Below are positions 26,669-33,140 of a DNA stretch of 64,000 nucleotides, in pieces. Made by a program: the position numbers and the translations under genes. Each line of letters begins with the position of its first letter. Position 1 is the first letter of the stretch. The DNA is from Chryseobacterium aahli. GTDB taxonomy: Bacteria; Bacteroidota; Bacteroidia; Flavobacteriales; Weeksellaceae. The notes beneath the pieces were generated by a model. The model was not told the DNA's origin. It worked only from the letters and a program-made list of their open reading frames with translations, and made no database searches. Location: positions 124,001 through 188,000 of the forward strand of contig NZ_JALDNB010000009.1 in assembly GCF_022699665.1 (NCBI RefSeq), written 5' to 3'.

Positions 26669-27694
26669 ATGAAGCGAAAAGTCCTTCTGATTTATACTGG
26701 TGGAACCATTGGTATGGAAAAAGATTACGAAACCGGAAGTCTCCGTGCCTTTGATTTCGGAAATATTTTTGAGAAAATGCCCGAAATGAAATTGATGGAA
26801 TGTGAAGTTTTTGTACATCCTTTCGCAAAACCACTCGACTCTTCCGATATGGGACCGGAAGAATGGAGAATTATCGCCAATTATATCTTTGATAATTATA
26901 AAAAATATGACGGATTTCTGATCCTTCACGGAACAGATACGATGTCTTATACAGCTTCAGCATTGAGTTTTATGCTAAAAGGTTTAACGAAACCAGTGAT
27001 TTTAACAGGTTCACAACTTCCGATCGGAGATTTGAGAACTGATGCTAAGGAAAATCTTCTGACAAGTTTATATTACGCAAGTCTTTACGAACAAAACGAA
27101 GCCGTGATTCAGGAAGTTGCTATTTATTTTGAATATAAATTACTGAGAGGGAACCGTACTTTGAAATATTCTGCAGAGTATTTTGATGCTTATTCAAGTC
27201 CGAACTACCCTATTCTTGGACAATCCGGAGTTCATTTAAAAATAGAAAAGGATAATCTTTTCCGTTGTGATGGAAGAATGGAGTTTCGTGTGGATGAACA
27301 TATTTCTGAAGATGTTTTGTTCTGGAGAATTTTTCCGGGAATGAAACTGAATCATTTTAAAGAAATTCCAAAGATGAAAGTTTTGATTTTGCAGGTTTTT
27401 GGATCGGGAACAATTTTCAGTAGTGAAAAAACTCTGGAAACTTTGCAGCAGATCAGAAGCAACGGAACTGAAATCGTAGTGGTAAGTCAGTGTATTTCAG
27501 GTGGAATCTCGTTTGGGAAGTATGAAAATAGCAACATTTTCGTTAAAATCGGTGCGATAAGTGGAAAAGATATGACCGCTGAATCTGCGATTACCAAAGC
27601 AATGCATTTAATTGATAACCCAAATTACAAAGGAAGTTTTGCAGATAATTTCTCAAAAAATATTTGTGGTGAGATTAGTGAATTAGCAGATTAA
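26669..27694 (+). CDS. ansA: L-asparaginase, type I (cytoplasmic)
   Basis: Hydrolyses asparagine to aspartate and ammonia. TGGTIG at 10-15 holds the nucleophile Thr, and HGTDT at 87-91 the second catalytic Thr/Asp pair. No signal peptide, 341 residues, so the cytoplasmic type I enzyme is favoured over the periplasmic type II. Divergent from the TrmH-like gene. Confidence 0.94.
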   Translation: MKRKVLLIYTGGTIGMEKDYETGSLRAFDFGNIFEKMPEMKLMECEVFVHPFAKPLDSSDMGPEEWRIIANYIFDNYKKYDGFLILHGTDTMSYTASALSFMLKGLTKPVILTGSQLPIGDLRTDAKENLLTSLYYASLYEQNEAVIQEVAIYFEYKLLRGNRTLKYSAEYFDAYSSPNYPILGQSGVHLKIEKDNLFRCDGRMEFRVDEHISEDVLFWRIFPGMKLNHFKEIPKMKVLILQVFGSGTIFSSEKTLETLQQIRSNGTEIVVVSQCISGGISFGKYENSNIFVKIGAISGKDMTAESAITKAMHLIDNPNYKGSFADNFSKNICGEISELAD

Positions 27695-27697
27695 GAA

Positions 27698-27728
27698 TTT
27701 GTTAATTCGATAAAATAGCCTATTTTTG
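27698..27728 (+). promoter_or_regulatory. Full Bacteroidota promoter of tRNA-Ser
   Basis: TTTG at 27698-27701, 19 bases, then TATTTTTG at 27721-27728. This is the best two-element promoter in the window; the tRNA begins 15 bases later. Confidence 0.8.
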
Positions 27729-27743
27729 CAGTCTTCAAAACAT

Positions 27744-27830
27744 AGAGAGGTGTCCGAGTGGTTGAAGGAGCTACCCTGGAAAGGTAGTATGCGGGTAACT
27801 GTATCGAGGGTTCGAATCCCTTCCTCTCTG
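27744..27830 (+). tRNA. tRNA-Ser(GGA)
   Basis: 87 bases, class II with a long variable arm. Acceptor AGAGAGG pairs with CCTCTCT, discriminator G, anticodon stem CTACC/GGTAG, loop CTGGAAA giving anticodon GGA at 27778-27780, T-loop GGTTCGAATCC. CCA is not fully encoded. Confidence 0.96.
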
Positions 27831-27831
27831 C

Positions 27832-27860
27832 AAAAGCGTTGATTTTCAACGCTTTTTTTT
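27832..27860 (+). terminator. tRNA-Ser terminator
   Basis: AAAAGCGTTGA and TCAACGCTTTT pair, followed by further T. Confidence 0.92.
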
Positions 27861-27964
27861 AGTTTCTAACTATCGAAAATTTTAAAATAAATTTTCATTC
27901 TTTTTCTTATAAAATTATTTCAAAATTGAGCTTTCAATTAATCATGAAAAATTCTAACAATTTT

Positions 27965-28804
27965 TTAGTATTTTAAATAATCCAATGGGCTTTTCACATT
28001 ACTTTTGTTGATATCCGTAATATGTGTATAGATTTCAGTTGTTTTAATATTACTATGACCCAATAAATCTTTGATGATTCTAATATCAATCCCATTTTCC
28101 AACAAGTGTGTGGCATAAGAATGCCTTAAAGTATGTACTGAAGCCGGAGTGATAATTCCTGCTTTCTTCAAAGAATTTTTCAGAATTTGCTGTACACTTC
28201 GTTCAGAATATTTTTCTGAGCTTTTACCTTCAAACAGGTAGTTTTTTGGTTGGTAAATTTTATAATAATCTCTTAAAGCATTTAATAATTGTGCAGATAC
28301 AACCATCAAGCGGTCTTTATTTCCTTTTGACTGACGGATTAGTAGCAACTTTTCTTTTACCTTAATATCAGATATTTGCAGTTCCAAAAGCTCACTCAAT
28401 CTCAAACCGCAGGAATAAATGGTCATAAGAATTGCTTTATGTTTAATATTTTCTGTGGCATCTAATATTTTTTTAATCTCGTCTCGTGTGAGAAATTTTG
28501 GCAGTTTATATTCTTTTCTTTTAGGATAGAGGTGCTTTAGGCAAATATGGCGTTGGAATATCTCTTTATAAAACTTGGTAATTGTAGAAATCATCGCTTT
28601 CTGATATGATTGCCCTACTTTTCTTTTTTCTACCAGCCAGATAACAAAATTTTCTATTTGTTGATCGGTAATATCTTCCGGCTTGTGTTTAGCAGAAAGT
28701 CTGAGAAAATAAGCAAGGTGCGATGCATAAGTCTTTACACTTCTATCAGCATAGCGTTGTATGCGGAGTATTGTTACAAATTGATCTATGAGATTTTGAT
28801 TCAT
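27965..28804 (-). CDS. Integron-integrase-like tyrosine recombinase
   Basis: 279 residues: N-terminal SAM-like core-binding domain (~1-95) and catalytic domain (~100-279). All six catalytic residues are present: Arg135 (CGLRLSE), Lys160 (RQSKGNKDR), His224 and Arg227 (HTLRHSYATHLLE), His250 (LLGHSNIKTT) and Tyr259. The end (VKSPLDYLKY) resembles the VRSPLDAL tail of IntI1. The 64-residue distance from Lys160 to His224 is close to XerD (72) and far from IntI1 (106), so the IntI-specific insertion is absent. It would cut and join the attC and attI-like sites to its right. A perfect -7 box lies 17 bases upstream. A simple XerC/D-like role in chromosome resolution is less likely given the adjacent array. 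Confidence 0.9.
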   Translation of the reverse strand: MNQNLIDQFVTILRIQRYADRSVKTYASHLAYFLRLSAKHKPEDITDQQIENFVIWLVEKRKVGQSYQKAMISTITKFYKEIFQRHICLKHLYPKRKEYKLPKFLTRDEIKKILDATENIKHKAILMTIYSCGLRLSELLELQISDIKVKEKLLLIRQSKGNKDRLMVVSAQLLNALRDYYKIYQPKNYLFEGKSSEKYSERSVQQILKNSLKKAGIITPASVHTLRHSYATHLLENGIDIRIIKDLLGHSNIKTTEIYTHITDINKSNVKSPLDYLKY

Positions 28805-28821
28805 CTTTTATTGCGTTTATC

Positions 28822-28829
28822 CAAAGATA
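28822..28829 (-). promoter_or_regulatory. -7 box TATCTTTG for the recombinase gene
   Basis: Perfect TAnnTTTG on the minus strand, 17 bases before the ATG. It touches the inverted repeat arm at 28811-28822, which would suit autoregulation by the recombinase. Confidence 0.55.
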
Positions 28830-28919
28830 TAGAAAATTAATCAACTAATTTATAGATAATTAACTAAAATAGTAAAGAGGATAAGCGCAACAATACATAT
28901 CTTGTATTTACGCAATGCG

Positions 28920-28927
28920 TAAATTTG
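28920..28927 (+). promoter_or_regulatory. Candidate cassette promoter (Pc-like) -7 box TAAATTTG
   Basis: Perfect TAnnTTTG ending 3 bases before the cassette junction GTTAGC; transcription would start at or just inside cassette 1. TTG at 28902-28904 is a possible -33 element but with only 15 bases spacing. Position and direction match the Pc promoter of classical integrons. Confidence 0.55.
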
Positions 28928-28968
28928 GATGTTAGCAGAAATGTTAAGCCGACCATAGAACATAAAGA

Positions 28969-29388
28969 ATGAATAATAATTTAGATAGCATAATTGTAGA
29001 ATTGGTTGTCACTGCTTGCCAAATGGAGGCGGATAATATATGGATGCAAGGTGATTTGGAAATAAGACTAAATACTGAAAAACCATATGCGGACAGTGAC
29101 ATTATTAATATTGATGAATTTCTGAAAAGTTTAGAACAAGACGGTGAATTTTCTATTTTTTCTTGCTGTTGTGGAGTACCAGAATGTAGCGGTTGGGAAT
29201 TTGGAATTCAAGTTTTACACTTGGAAGAAAATATCAAATGGACTAATCCAAACAATGGTAAAACTTGGTGCTTTAGCAAACAAAAAGTAGAAACTGATTT
29301 AATTCAAATTCGAGAGGAATTGACAAACTACAAACATTTTTTCAGTCAAAAGAAAATTGAATATGTTGGTGTTGGACACAATTGGTGA
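28969..29388 (+). CDS. Cassette 1: hypothetical cysteine-motif protein
   Basis: 139 residues, acidic, no signal peptide. The centre reads FSCCCGVPECSGWEFGIQV, a compact CCC-x4-C motif followed by VLHLEENIKW; similar 'CxCG...CxG...V.W' patterns occur in small families of unknown function. It could bind metal or form disulfides. It fills cassette 1 and starts 37 bases after the junction, so it is best placed for expression from the Pc-like box. Confidence 0.75.
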   Translation: MNNNLDSIIVELVVTACQMEADNIWMQGDLEIRLNTEKPYADSDIINIDEFLKSLEQDGEFSIFSCCCGVPECSGWEFGIQVLHLEENIKWTNPNNGKTWCFSKQKVETDLIQIREELTNYKHFFSQKKIEYVGVGHNW

Positions 29389-29418
29389 AAAATAAACAAT
29401 GAAAACTTGAGAAAACAC

Positions 29419-29553
29419 TTCTGCTAACAAGGGTTTTGCGTCAGGCGGGCTGAAGTGCAAAATTCAACAGTAGTTTTTCAATTGAACTTTAGTAATAATA
29501 CAAGCTTTTGTGCTTCGATTTCCCGCCCGAACGCAAAGCCCCAAAACGTTAGC
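29419..29553 (+). repeat. attC1
   Basis: Begins TTCTGCTAAC (29419-29428) and ends GTTAGC (29548-29553); 131 bases from GCTAAC to GTTAGC. Inner arms: TTTGCGT and GGCGGG on the left pair with CCCGCC and ACGCAAA on the right, followed by GAAGTGCAAAA against TTTTGTGCTTC. A few unpaired bases on one arm, as in attC hairpins. No gene inside. Confidence 0.85.
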
Positions 29554-29584
29554 GGTAATTTCTAACAAAAGTATAATACAACTT

Positions 29585-29983
29585 ATGAATGAAAATGAAA
29601 AAATTGTAACAGAATTTCTTAAGATGATGTCAGAAAGAAAATCCGAAGATAACTTCGAGAAATTCTATCATCAAGATGCTGAACAAATAGAATACCCAAA
29701 CTTAGTAACGAAAAATGTTGCAAAAAGAAGTCTGGAAGATTTAAAGATTGGATCTGAACGCGGTCGCAAAATAATGTCGAAAGAAGTATATGAAATCAAA
29801 AAACTATATAGTTTCGAGAATATTGTAATTCTTGAAGCTGTGTGGAAAGGCACAATATCAATTCCTATTGGAAAGCTTCAAATTGGAGAAGAAATGGTAG
29901 CGTATTTTGCTCAATTTTTTGAAATAAAAGATGGGAAAATATTCCGTCAAAGAAATTATGATTGCTTCGAACCTTTGGATTAA
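29585..29983 (+). CDS. Cassette 2: NTF2-like (SnoaL-like) protein
   Basis: 132 residues from the ATG at 29585. The frame is open further upstream into attC1, but that part would translate the recombination site and is not used. Cone-shaped NTF2-like fold signs: EKIVTEFLKMM helix, FYHQDAEQIEYPN, then VAYFAQFFEIKDGKIFRQRNYDCFEP, a typical C-terminal strand pair. Such folds serve as small-molecule enzymes or binding proteins; the ligand is unknown. Confidence 0.85.
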   Translation: MNENEKIVTEFLKMMSERKSEDNFEKFYHQDAEQIEYPNLVTKNVAKRSLEDLKIGSERGRKIMSKEVYEIKKLYSFENIVILEAVWKGTISIPIGKLQIGEEMVAYFAQFFEIKDGKIFRQRNYDCFEPLD

Positions 29984-29993
29984 TTAAGGAAAC

Positions 29994-30118
29994 TACCGCT
30001 AACAGCCGTTTGGCGCAATAGCTGGTTTGTCTTTCTTGGAAAATACTCTCAACTTCAGCATTTCTTATTAAATTTTTCTTTAACTTGCCGCTACTACGCC
30101 AAGCCGCGGAACGTTAGC
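29994..30118 (+). repeat. attC2
   Basis: TACCGCTAAC (29994-30003) to GTTAGC (30113-30118), 121 bases between outer cores. TTGGCG pairs with CGCCAA and CCG with CGG; the right flank reads AAGCCGCGGAACG just before the junction, identical to attC3. Confidence 0.85.
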
Positions 30119-30149
30119 GGTAAGTTTTCAGAATATCTAATAGAAATTT

Positions 30150-30665
30150 ATGTTGAACGAAGAATTAAAAGACCAAATTTTACAGACGAAACTAGTTTAT
30201 CTTAACGGCTATCTTGCTTCTTTAGCTGCTATTAATTCTTTTTCAGTAATTGGAATGAATTACAAACTATTTGCTTATAATTTTTCGGATGGAAATATAG
30301 AAGGCGCTATACAGAATAATTCATATGAACTCTTCGGAGTATATCCAAATGATTGGGATGTAGAATTAACAGAAGTTAAAGATTGGAAAGAAAGATTAGA
30401 AATTGAATTAGTAAAACCTGTAATGCAGCAACCATCTATTTTAAGTGATAAAGAGAATGAAACAATAAGGGATTTGAAAAGTAGAATCAAAAATTCAATT
30501 AACGACTTTATAACTTTACTTGAGAAAGAATTCGCCGAAATATCAACAAACATTTACGAATCAACTGTTACTAAAGGTGGTTTTTACAGAATAATGGGAA
30601 TAGATTTGGTTTTTGAGATTGAAGAAACAAAAATTATTTTTCTTCAAATACTCGGTAATGATTAA
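30150..30665 (+). CDS. Cassette 3: hypothetical cytoplasmic protein
   Basis: 171 residues, acidic, with a long helical segment (KENETIRDLKSRIKNSINDF and on) and no signal peptide. GFYRIMGIDLVFEIE near the end suggests a mixed alpha/beta fold. No family recognised. It nearly fills cassette 3 and starts 36 bases after the junction. Confidence 0.75.
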   Translation: MLNEELKDQILQTKLVYLNGYLASLAAINSFSVIGMNYKLFAYNFSDGNIEGAIQNNSYELFGVYPNDWDVELTEVKDWKERLEIELVKPVMQQPSILSDKENETIRDLKSRIKNSINDFITLLEKEFAEISTNIYESTVTKGGFYRIMGIDLVFEIEETKIIFLQILGND

Positions 30666-30671
30666 AAAACC

Positions 30672-30806
30672 TACCGCTAACAGCCGTTTCTCGCAATTGC
30701 GAATTTTGTAGTAAGTTCACGTTTACGTTTCGCAAGAATTTTTATCTTTAACAGAAAATAAAAAGTTCCGAACTTCGCAACTGACGAGAAGCCGCGGAAC
30801 GTTAGC
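30672..30806 (+). repeat. attC3
   Basis: TACCGCTAAC (30672-30681) to GTTAGC (30801-30806), 131 bases between cores. CAATTGCGAA pairs with TTCGCAACTG, TTTCTCG with CGAGAA, CCG with CGG. The outer flanks AGCCGTTT (left) and AAGCCGCGGAACG (right) equal those of attC2. Confidence 0.85.
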
Positions 30807-30815
30807 AGAAATTGT

Positions 30816-31808
30816 ATGAAAATAGCACTCACCTTAATCTTTATAATCATTACAAATTTGTGTTTTTCACAATCTGTATCTGAATACAAAAGATTTAAAC
30901 ATTTTACAATATTAAAAGATAATGATACAATAAATTATCACATCTACTCACAAAATGAAATTACAGATAAAACAAATATTATATTATTTATTCAAGGTTC
31001 GGCAGCAGTTCCAATGTTTGATATAAAAAAAGAAAAAGAATCCGTCTCTGTGGTCTCTACAATTCCTTTTGATTTGAACAAAATACCGACTAATTACGCC
31101 TTTATAATTGTATCAAAGAAATGCGTTCCTTTTGCAACAATAAATGAAACTTTTAATCCGCCGAAATGCTATTATGAAAATGAATCTTTGGACTATAGAG
31201 TTTGGCAGTACAATAATGTTATTAATCACATTAGAAAAAAAATAATCAAAAATTCTGAAAAAATTGTTGCTTTAGGACATTCAGAAGGAAGTGATGTTGT
31301 TGCAAAGCTGGGCACTGTAAATAAAAAAATTACACATATTGGATTTTGGTCAGGCAGTGGAAATACTCAATACAATGATTTTGCATTATCCATAAGACAA
31401 GAAGCATCTAAAGGTAAAATTGATGAAGCTACTTCTATAAAAAAACTGGATAGTTTATATTCACAAATTGAGGATATCGAAAAAAATCCAACCTCAATAG
31501 ATAAATTCTGGTTAGACAATACATACAAACGTTGGCACGAATTTTCAGAGCCACCAATCGAGAATTTACTCAAAATCAACATCCCAATATTTATTGCAAT
31601 TGGAACCAAGGATCAAGCAGTTCCTATTGAATCGTCTTTAATTATAAAAACAGAATTTATACGACATCATAAGGACAATCTTACCTTTAGAATCTATCCT
31701 AATCTTGATCACGGATTTGAAACTCTTCCAAGCAATGATAATGAAGAATCGAAAGATATGTGGATGGATATTTTCGCAGAATTTATGGAATGGACAAATA
31801 AAAAATAA
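30816..31808 (+). CDS. Cassette 4: secreted alpha/beta hydrolase
   Basis: 330 residues. Signal peptide to about residue 19 (ITNLCFSQS). Catalytic triad candidates: Ser156 in the nucleophile elbow GHSEG, Asp266 (GTKDQAVP) and His299 (LDHGFE). LFIQGSAA near residue 60 fits the oxyanion hole region. The substrate is unknown. The ATG lies only 14 bases after the cassette junction, so a cassette-internal promoter is unlikely. A Cys at residue 16 makes a lipoprotein form conceivable but the context is not a good lipobox. Confidence 0.88.
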   Translation: MKIALTLIFIIITNLCFSQSVSEYKRFKHFTILKDNDTINYHIYSQNEITDKTNIILFIQGSAAVPMFDIKKEKESVSVVSTIPFDLNKIPTNYAFIIVSKKCVPFATINETFNPPKCYYENESLDYRVWQYNNVINHIRKKIIKNSEKIVALGHSEGSDVVAKLGTVNKKITHIGFWSGSGNTQYNDFALSIRQEASKGKIDEATSIKKLDSLYSQIEDIEKNPTSIDKFWLDNTYKRWHEFSEPPIENLLKINIPIFIAIGTKDQAVPIESSLIIKTEFIRHHKDNLTFRIYPNLDHGFETLPSNDNEESKDMWMDIFAEFMEWTNKK

Positions 31809-31812
31809 CAAC

Positions 31813-31948
31813 TTCTGCTAACCGCCGCTAACCAAAATTGCCGAGTTTTCGGTAGCCGGAAGTTGTGAGTTCACGAACAAACATTATCTTGGCAGAGAAA
31901 ACTCAGTCCGCTTTGATCGGCAACTTCGGTTAGCGGCCAAACGGTAGC
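31813..31948 (+). repeat. attC4, with a variant right core
   Basis: TTCTGCTAAC (31813-31822) to GGTAGC (31943-31948). Inner arms GCCGCTAACC and GGTTAGCGGC pair perfectly over 10 bp, and TTGCCGA with TCGGCAA. The right outer core has GGT where all others have GTT. A second GCTAAC/GTTAGC pair is nested inside (31826-31831 and 31929-31934). Confidence 0.78.
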
Positions 31949-31976
31949 AGAAATTTTAAACAAGCACTCGTCACAA

Positions 31977-32771
31977 ATGAAATTTATTATATTTTTTCTT
32001 GGAATTTCTACATTTTGCTGCTCGCAAAAAATTAGTTTTATTTACGAAACAAAATACAAACTGGATTCAGAAAAACCAGATGATGTTAATTCCGACAATA
32101 TGATTTTGGATCTAAAAAGTAATATTTCAATTTTTAGAGATTCACTAGACAAAAAATCAGATTCAATAAGGTTGAATAATGGAAATGGAAGGTTTAAAAT
32201 GGGTGTTGAAAACCAATTCTATGTCAAAAAGAATTTAACTCAAAAAAGAATTGAAAAAGTAATCACTTATTTGGGAACAGATTATCTTCTTCCAGTAGAG
32301 GAAATATTAAATTGGAAAATAACTTCCGAACAAAAAACAATTGGAAAATATAAATCTCAAAAAGCAGAAACAAATTATGGAGGAAGAAACTGGATTGCCT
32401 GGTTTACTACGGAATTACCTTTCAGTGATGGTCCATATATTTTCAATGGTTTACCTGGATTGATTGTTTCTATTCAAGATTCAAACAATGACTATTCATT
32501 TAATTTGATAGAAGTCAAAAAAGGCGGGAATATTTTTGACGCACGCACAAAAACTATAAAAATTGATTGGAAAAAATATGAAGCACTTGCAAAATCATAT
32601 TTTAATGATCCTTATGATATAAATACAAAAGTGGCAATGGGAAAAACAGTTACATTTACCGGCCCGAATGGTATTGCAATGGATATTTCAGTAAAGACTA
32701 AAGAAATGCAAAAAAATATTTTGCAAGAAAATAATCCTATTGAGTTAAATCATAAAATAAACTACAAATAA
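31977..32771 (+). CDS. Cassette 5: GLPGLI family protein
   Basis: 264 residues. Signal peptide with Cys14-Cys15 (FCCSQ), then a beta-rich domain that contains the family's name motif literally: ELPFSDGPYIFNGLPGLIVSI, preceded by KYKSQKAETNYGGRNWIAWFT. The GLPGLI family is specific to Bacteroidota; function unknown, exported. Finding it as cassette cargo shows that the array draws on genes from this phylum. Starts 33 bases after the junction. Confidence 0.88.
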   Translation: MKFIIFFLGISTFCCSQKISFIYETKYKLDSEKPDDVNSDNMILDLKSNISIFRDSLDKKSDSIRLNNGNGRFKMGVENQFYVKKNLTQKRIEKVITYLGTDYLLPVEEILNWKITSEQKTIGKYKSQKAETNYGGRNWIAWFTTELPFSDGPYIFNGLPGLIVSIQDSNNDYSFNLIEVKKGGNIFDARTKTIKIDWKKYEALAKSYFNDPYDINTKVAMGKTVTFTGPNGIAMDISVKTKEMQKNILQENNPIELNHKINYK

Positions 32772-32775
32772 AAAC

Positions 32776-32785
32776 TTCTGCTAAC
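32776..32785 (+). repeat. Left core of a truncated attC5
   Basis: TTCTGCTAAC matches the start of cassette 5 (AGCAGAA), but no complementary right half follows. GTTAGA at 32853-32858 is the only candidate and the sequence between does not fold. The array is therefore cut off here. Confidence 0.65.
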
Positions 32786-33040
32786 ATGGTATTTCCAAAA
32801 TGAGAGGTTAGATTTCAGTTAAATCCAGCCCGCACTTCGCCAATATATTTTCGTTAGATAGAATAACGAGCTTAGTCGAAGTAAAAACACTATCGTTAAT
32901 AATTTCATTTTTATAAATTTATCAAAAACAAAATCCAGATCAATGAATCTGGATTTTTGCTTGAAATACACTGTGATAAAATGCATTTCGACAATATAAT
33001 AATGTATGAATGTTTGGTGTTTTAATGAAAGACTTCTCAC
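32786..33040. other. Gene-free right flank of the array
   Basis: No convincing gene in 255 bases. It holds GTTAGATAGAATAACG at 32853, a terminator at 32929-32958 and AT-rich sequence. Probably debris from lost cassettes. Confidence 0.6.
32929..32958 (+). terminator. Terminator at the right end of the cassette array
   Basis: AATCCAGAT and ATCTGGATT pair, followed by TTTT; would end transcripts leaving the array. Confidence 0.8.
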
Positions 33041-33133
33041 CTAGCCCGGATTGCAACGACATCCTTTTTCTGAATTGGCTTTGCAAAAAAAGCACTGGCG
33101 AAAAAGATACAGTGGAAAGCCGGATTAAGCTCC
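33041..33133. repeat. Candidate conserved structured element (CTAGCCCGGATT...GGATTAAGCTCC)
   Basis: CTAGCCCGGATTGCAACGAC, then ATCCTTTTTC, an inner GCTTT/AAAGC hairpin, GAAAAAGAT, ending AGCCGGATTAAGCTCC. The nested pairs CTTTTTC/GAAAAAG and GCTTT/AAAGC make a long hairpin. From memory, very similar elements with a variable inner hairpin recur between genes in Flavobacteriia. No function known to me; the strand is uncertain. It lies 7 bases past the stop of the next (minus-strand) gene. Confidence 0.5.
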
Positions 33134-33140
33134 TAAAAAA

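Larger units (their letters stand above)
28805..28936 (+). other. attI-like region between the recombinase and the first cassette
   Basis: Contains TTGCGTTTATCC at 28811-28822 and its near reverse complement GGATAAGCGCAA at 28879-28890; an inverted repeat ATTTACGC-AAT-GCGTAAAT at 28906-28924; and the junction site GTTAGC at 28931-28936. There is no matching GCTAAC to its left, so it is a one-sided site as expected for attI rather than attC. Two divergent -7 boxes are included (listed separately). Confidence 0.7.
27965..32785. mobile_element. Integron-like element: recombinase, attI-like region and five gene cassettes
   Basis: Seen directly: a tyrosine recombinase gene on the minus strand; a divergent row of five single genes on the plus strand; between them palindromic spacers of 121-132 bases with GCTAAC at the left and GTTAGC (once GGTAGC) at the right. 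Cassette spans by cutting after the G of G^TTAGC: 28932-29548, 29549-30113, 30114-30801, 30802-31943 and 31944 to the damaged right end. This is the architecture of an integron (intI, attI, attC cassettes) known mainly from Proteobacteria. The site sequence GTTAGCR departs from the classical GTTRRRY, and the recombinase lacks the IntI insertion, so it may be a distinct lineage. The neighbouring tRNA-Ser is intact; no direct repeat was found to suggest tRNA insertion. Confidence 0.85.

Noticed and set aside
27744..28804. tRNA-Ser as the attachment site of an integrative element with the adjacent integrase.
   Set aside because: I found no repeat of the tRNA 3' end at the far side of the array, and the recombinase lies next to a cassette array, not to phage or conjugation genes.
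29510..29584. An upstream in-frame extension of the cassette 2 protein.
   Set aside because: It would translate the right arm of attC1; the NTF2-like fold begins at the ATG at 29585.
29419..32785. The repeated palindromes could be a CRISPR array.
   Set aside because: Units are 0.6-1.1 kb apart with genes between them, repeats are 120+ bases and vary inside; there are no cas genes.
32819..33040. A minus-strand 73-codon frame right of the array.
   Set aside because: No family features, runs through a terminator and intergenic debris; likely chance.
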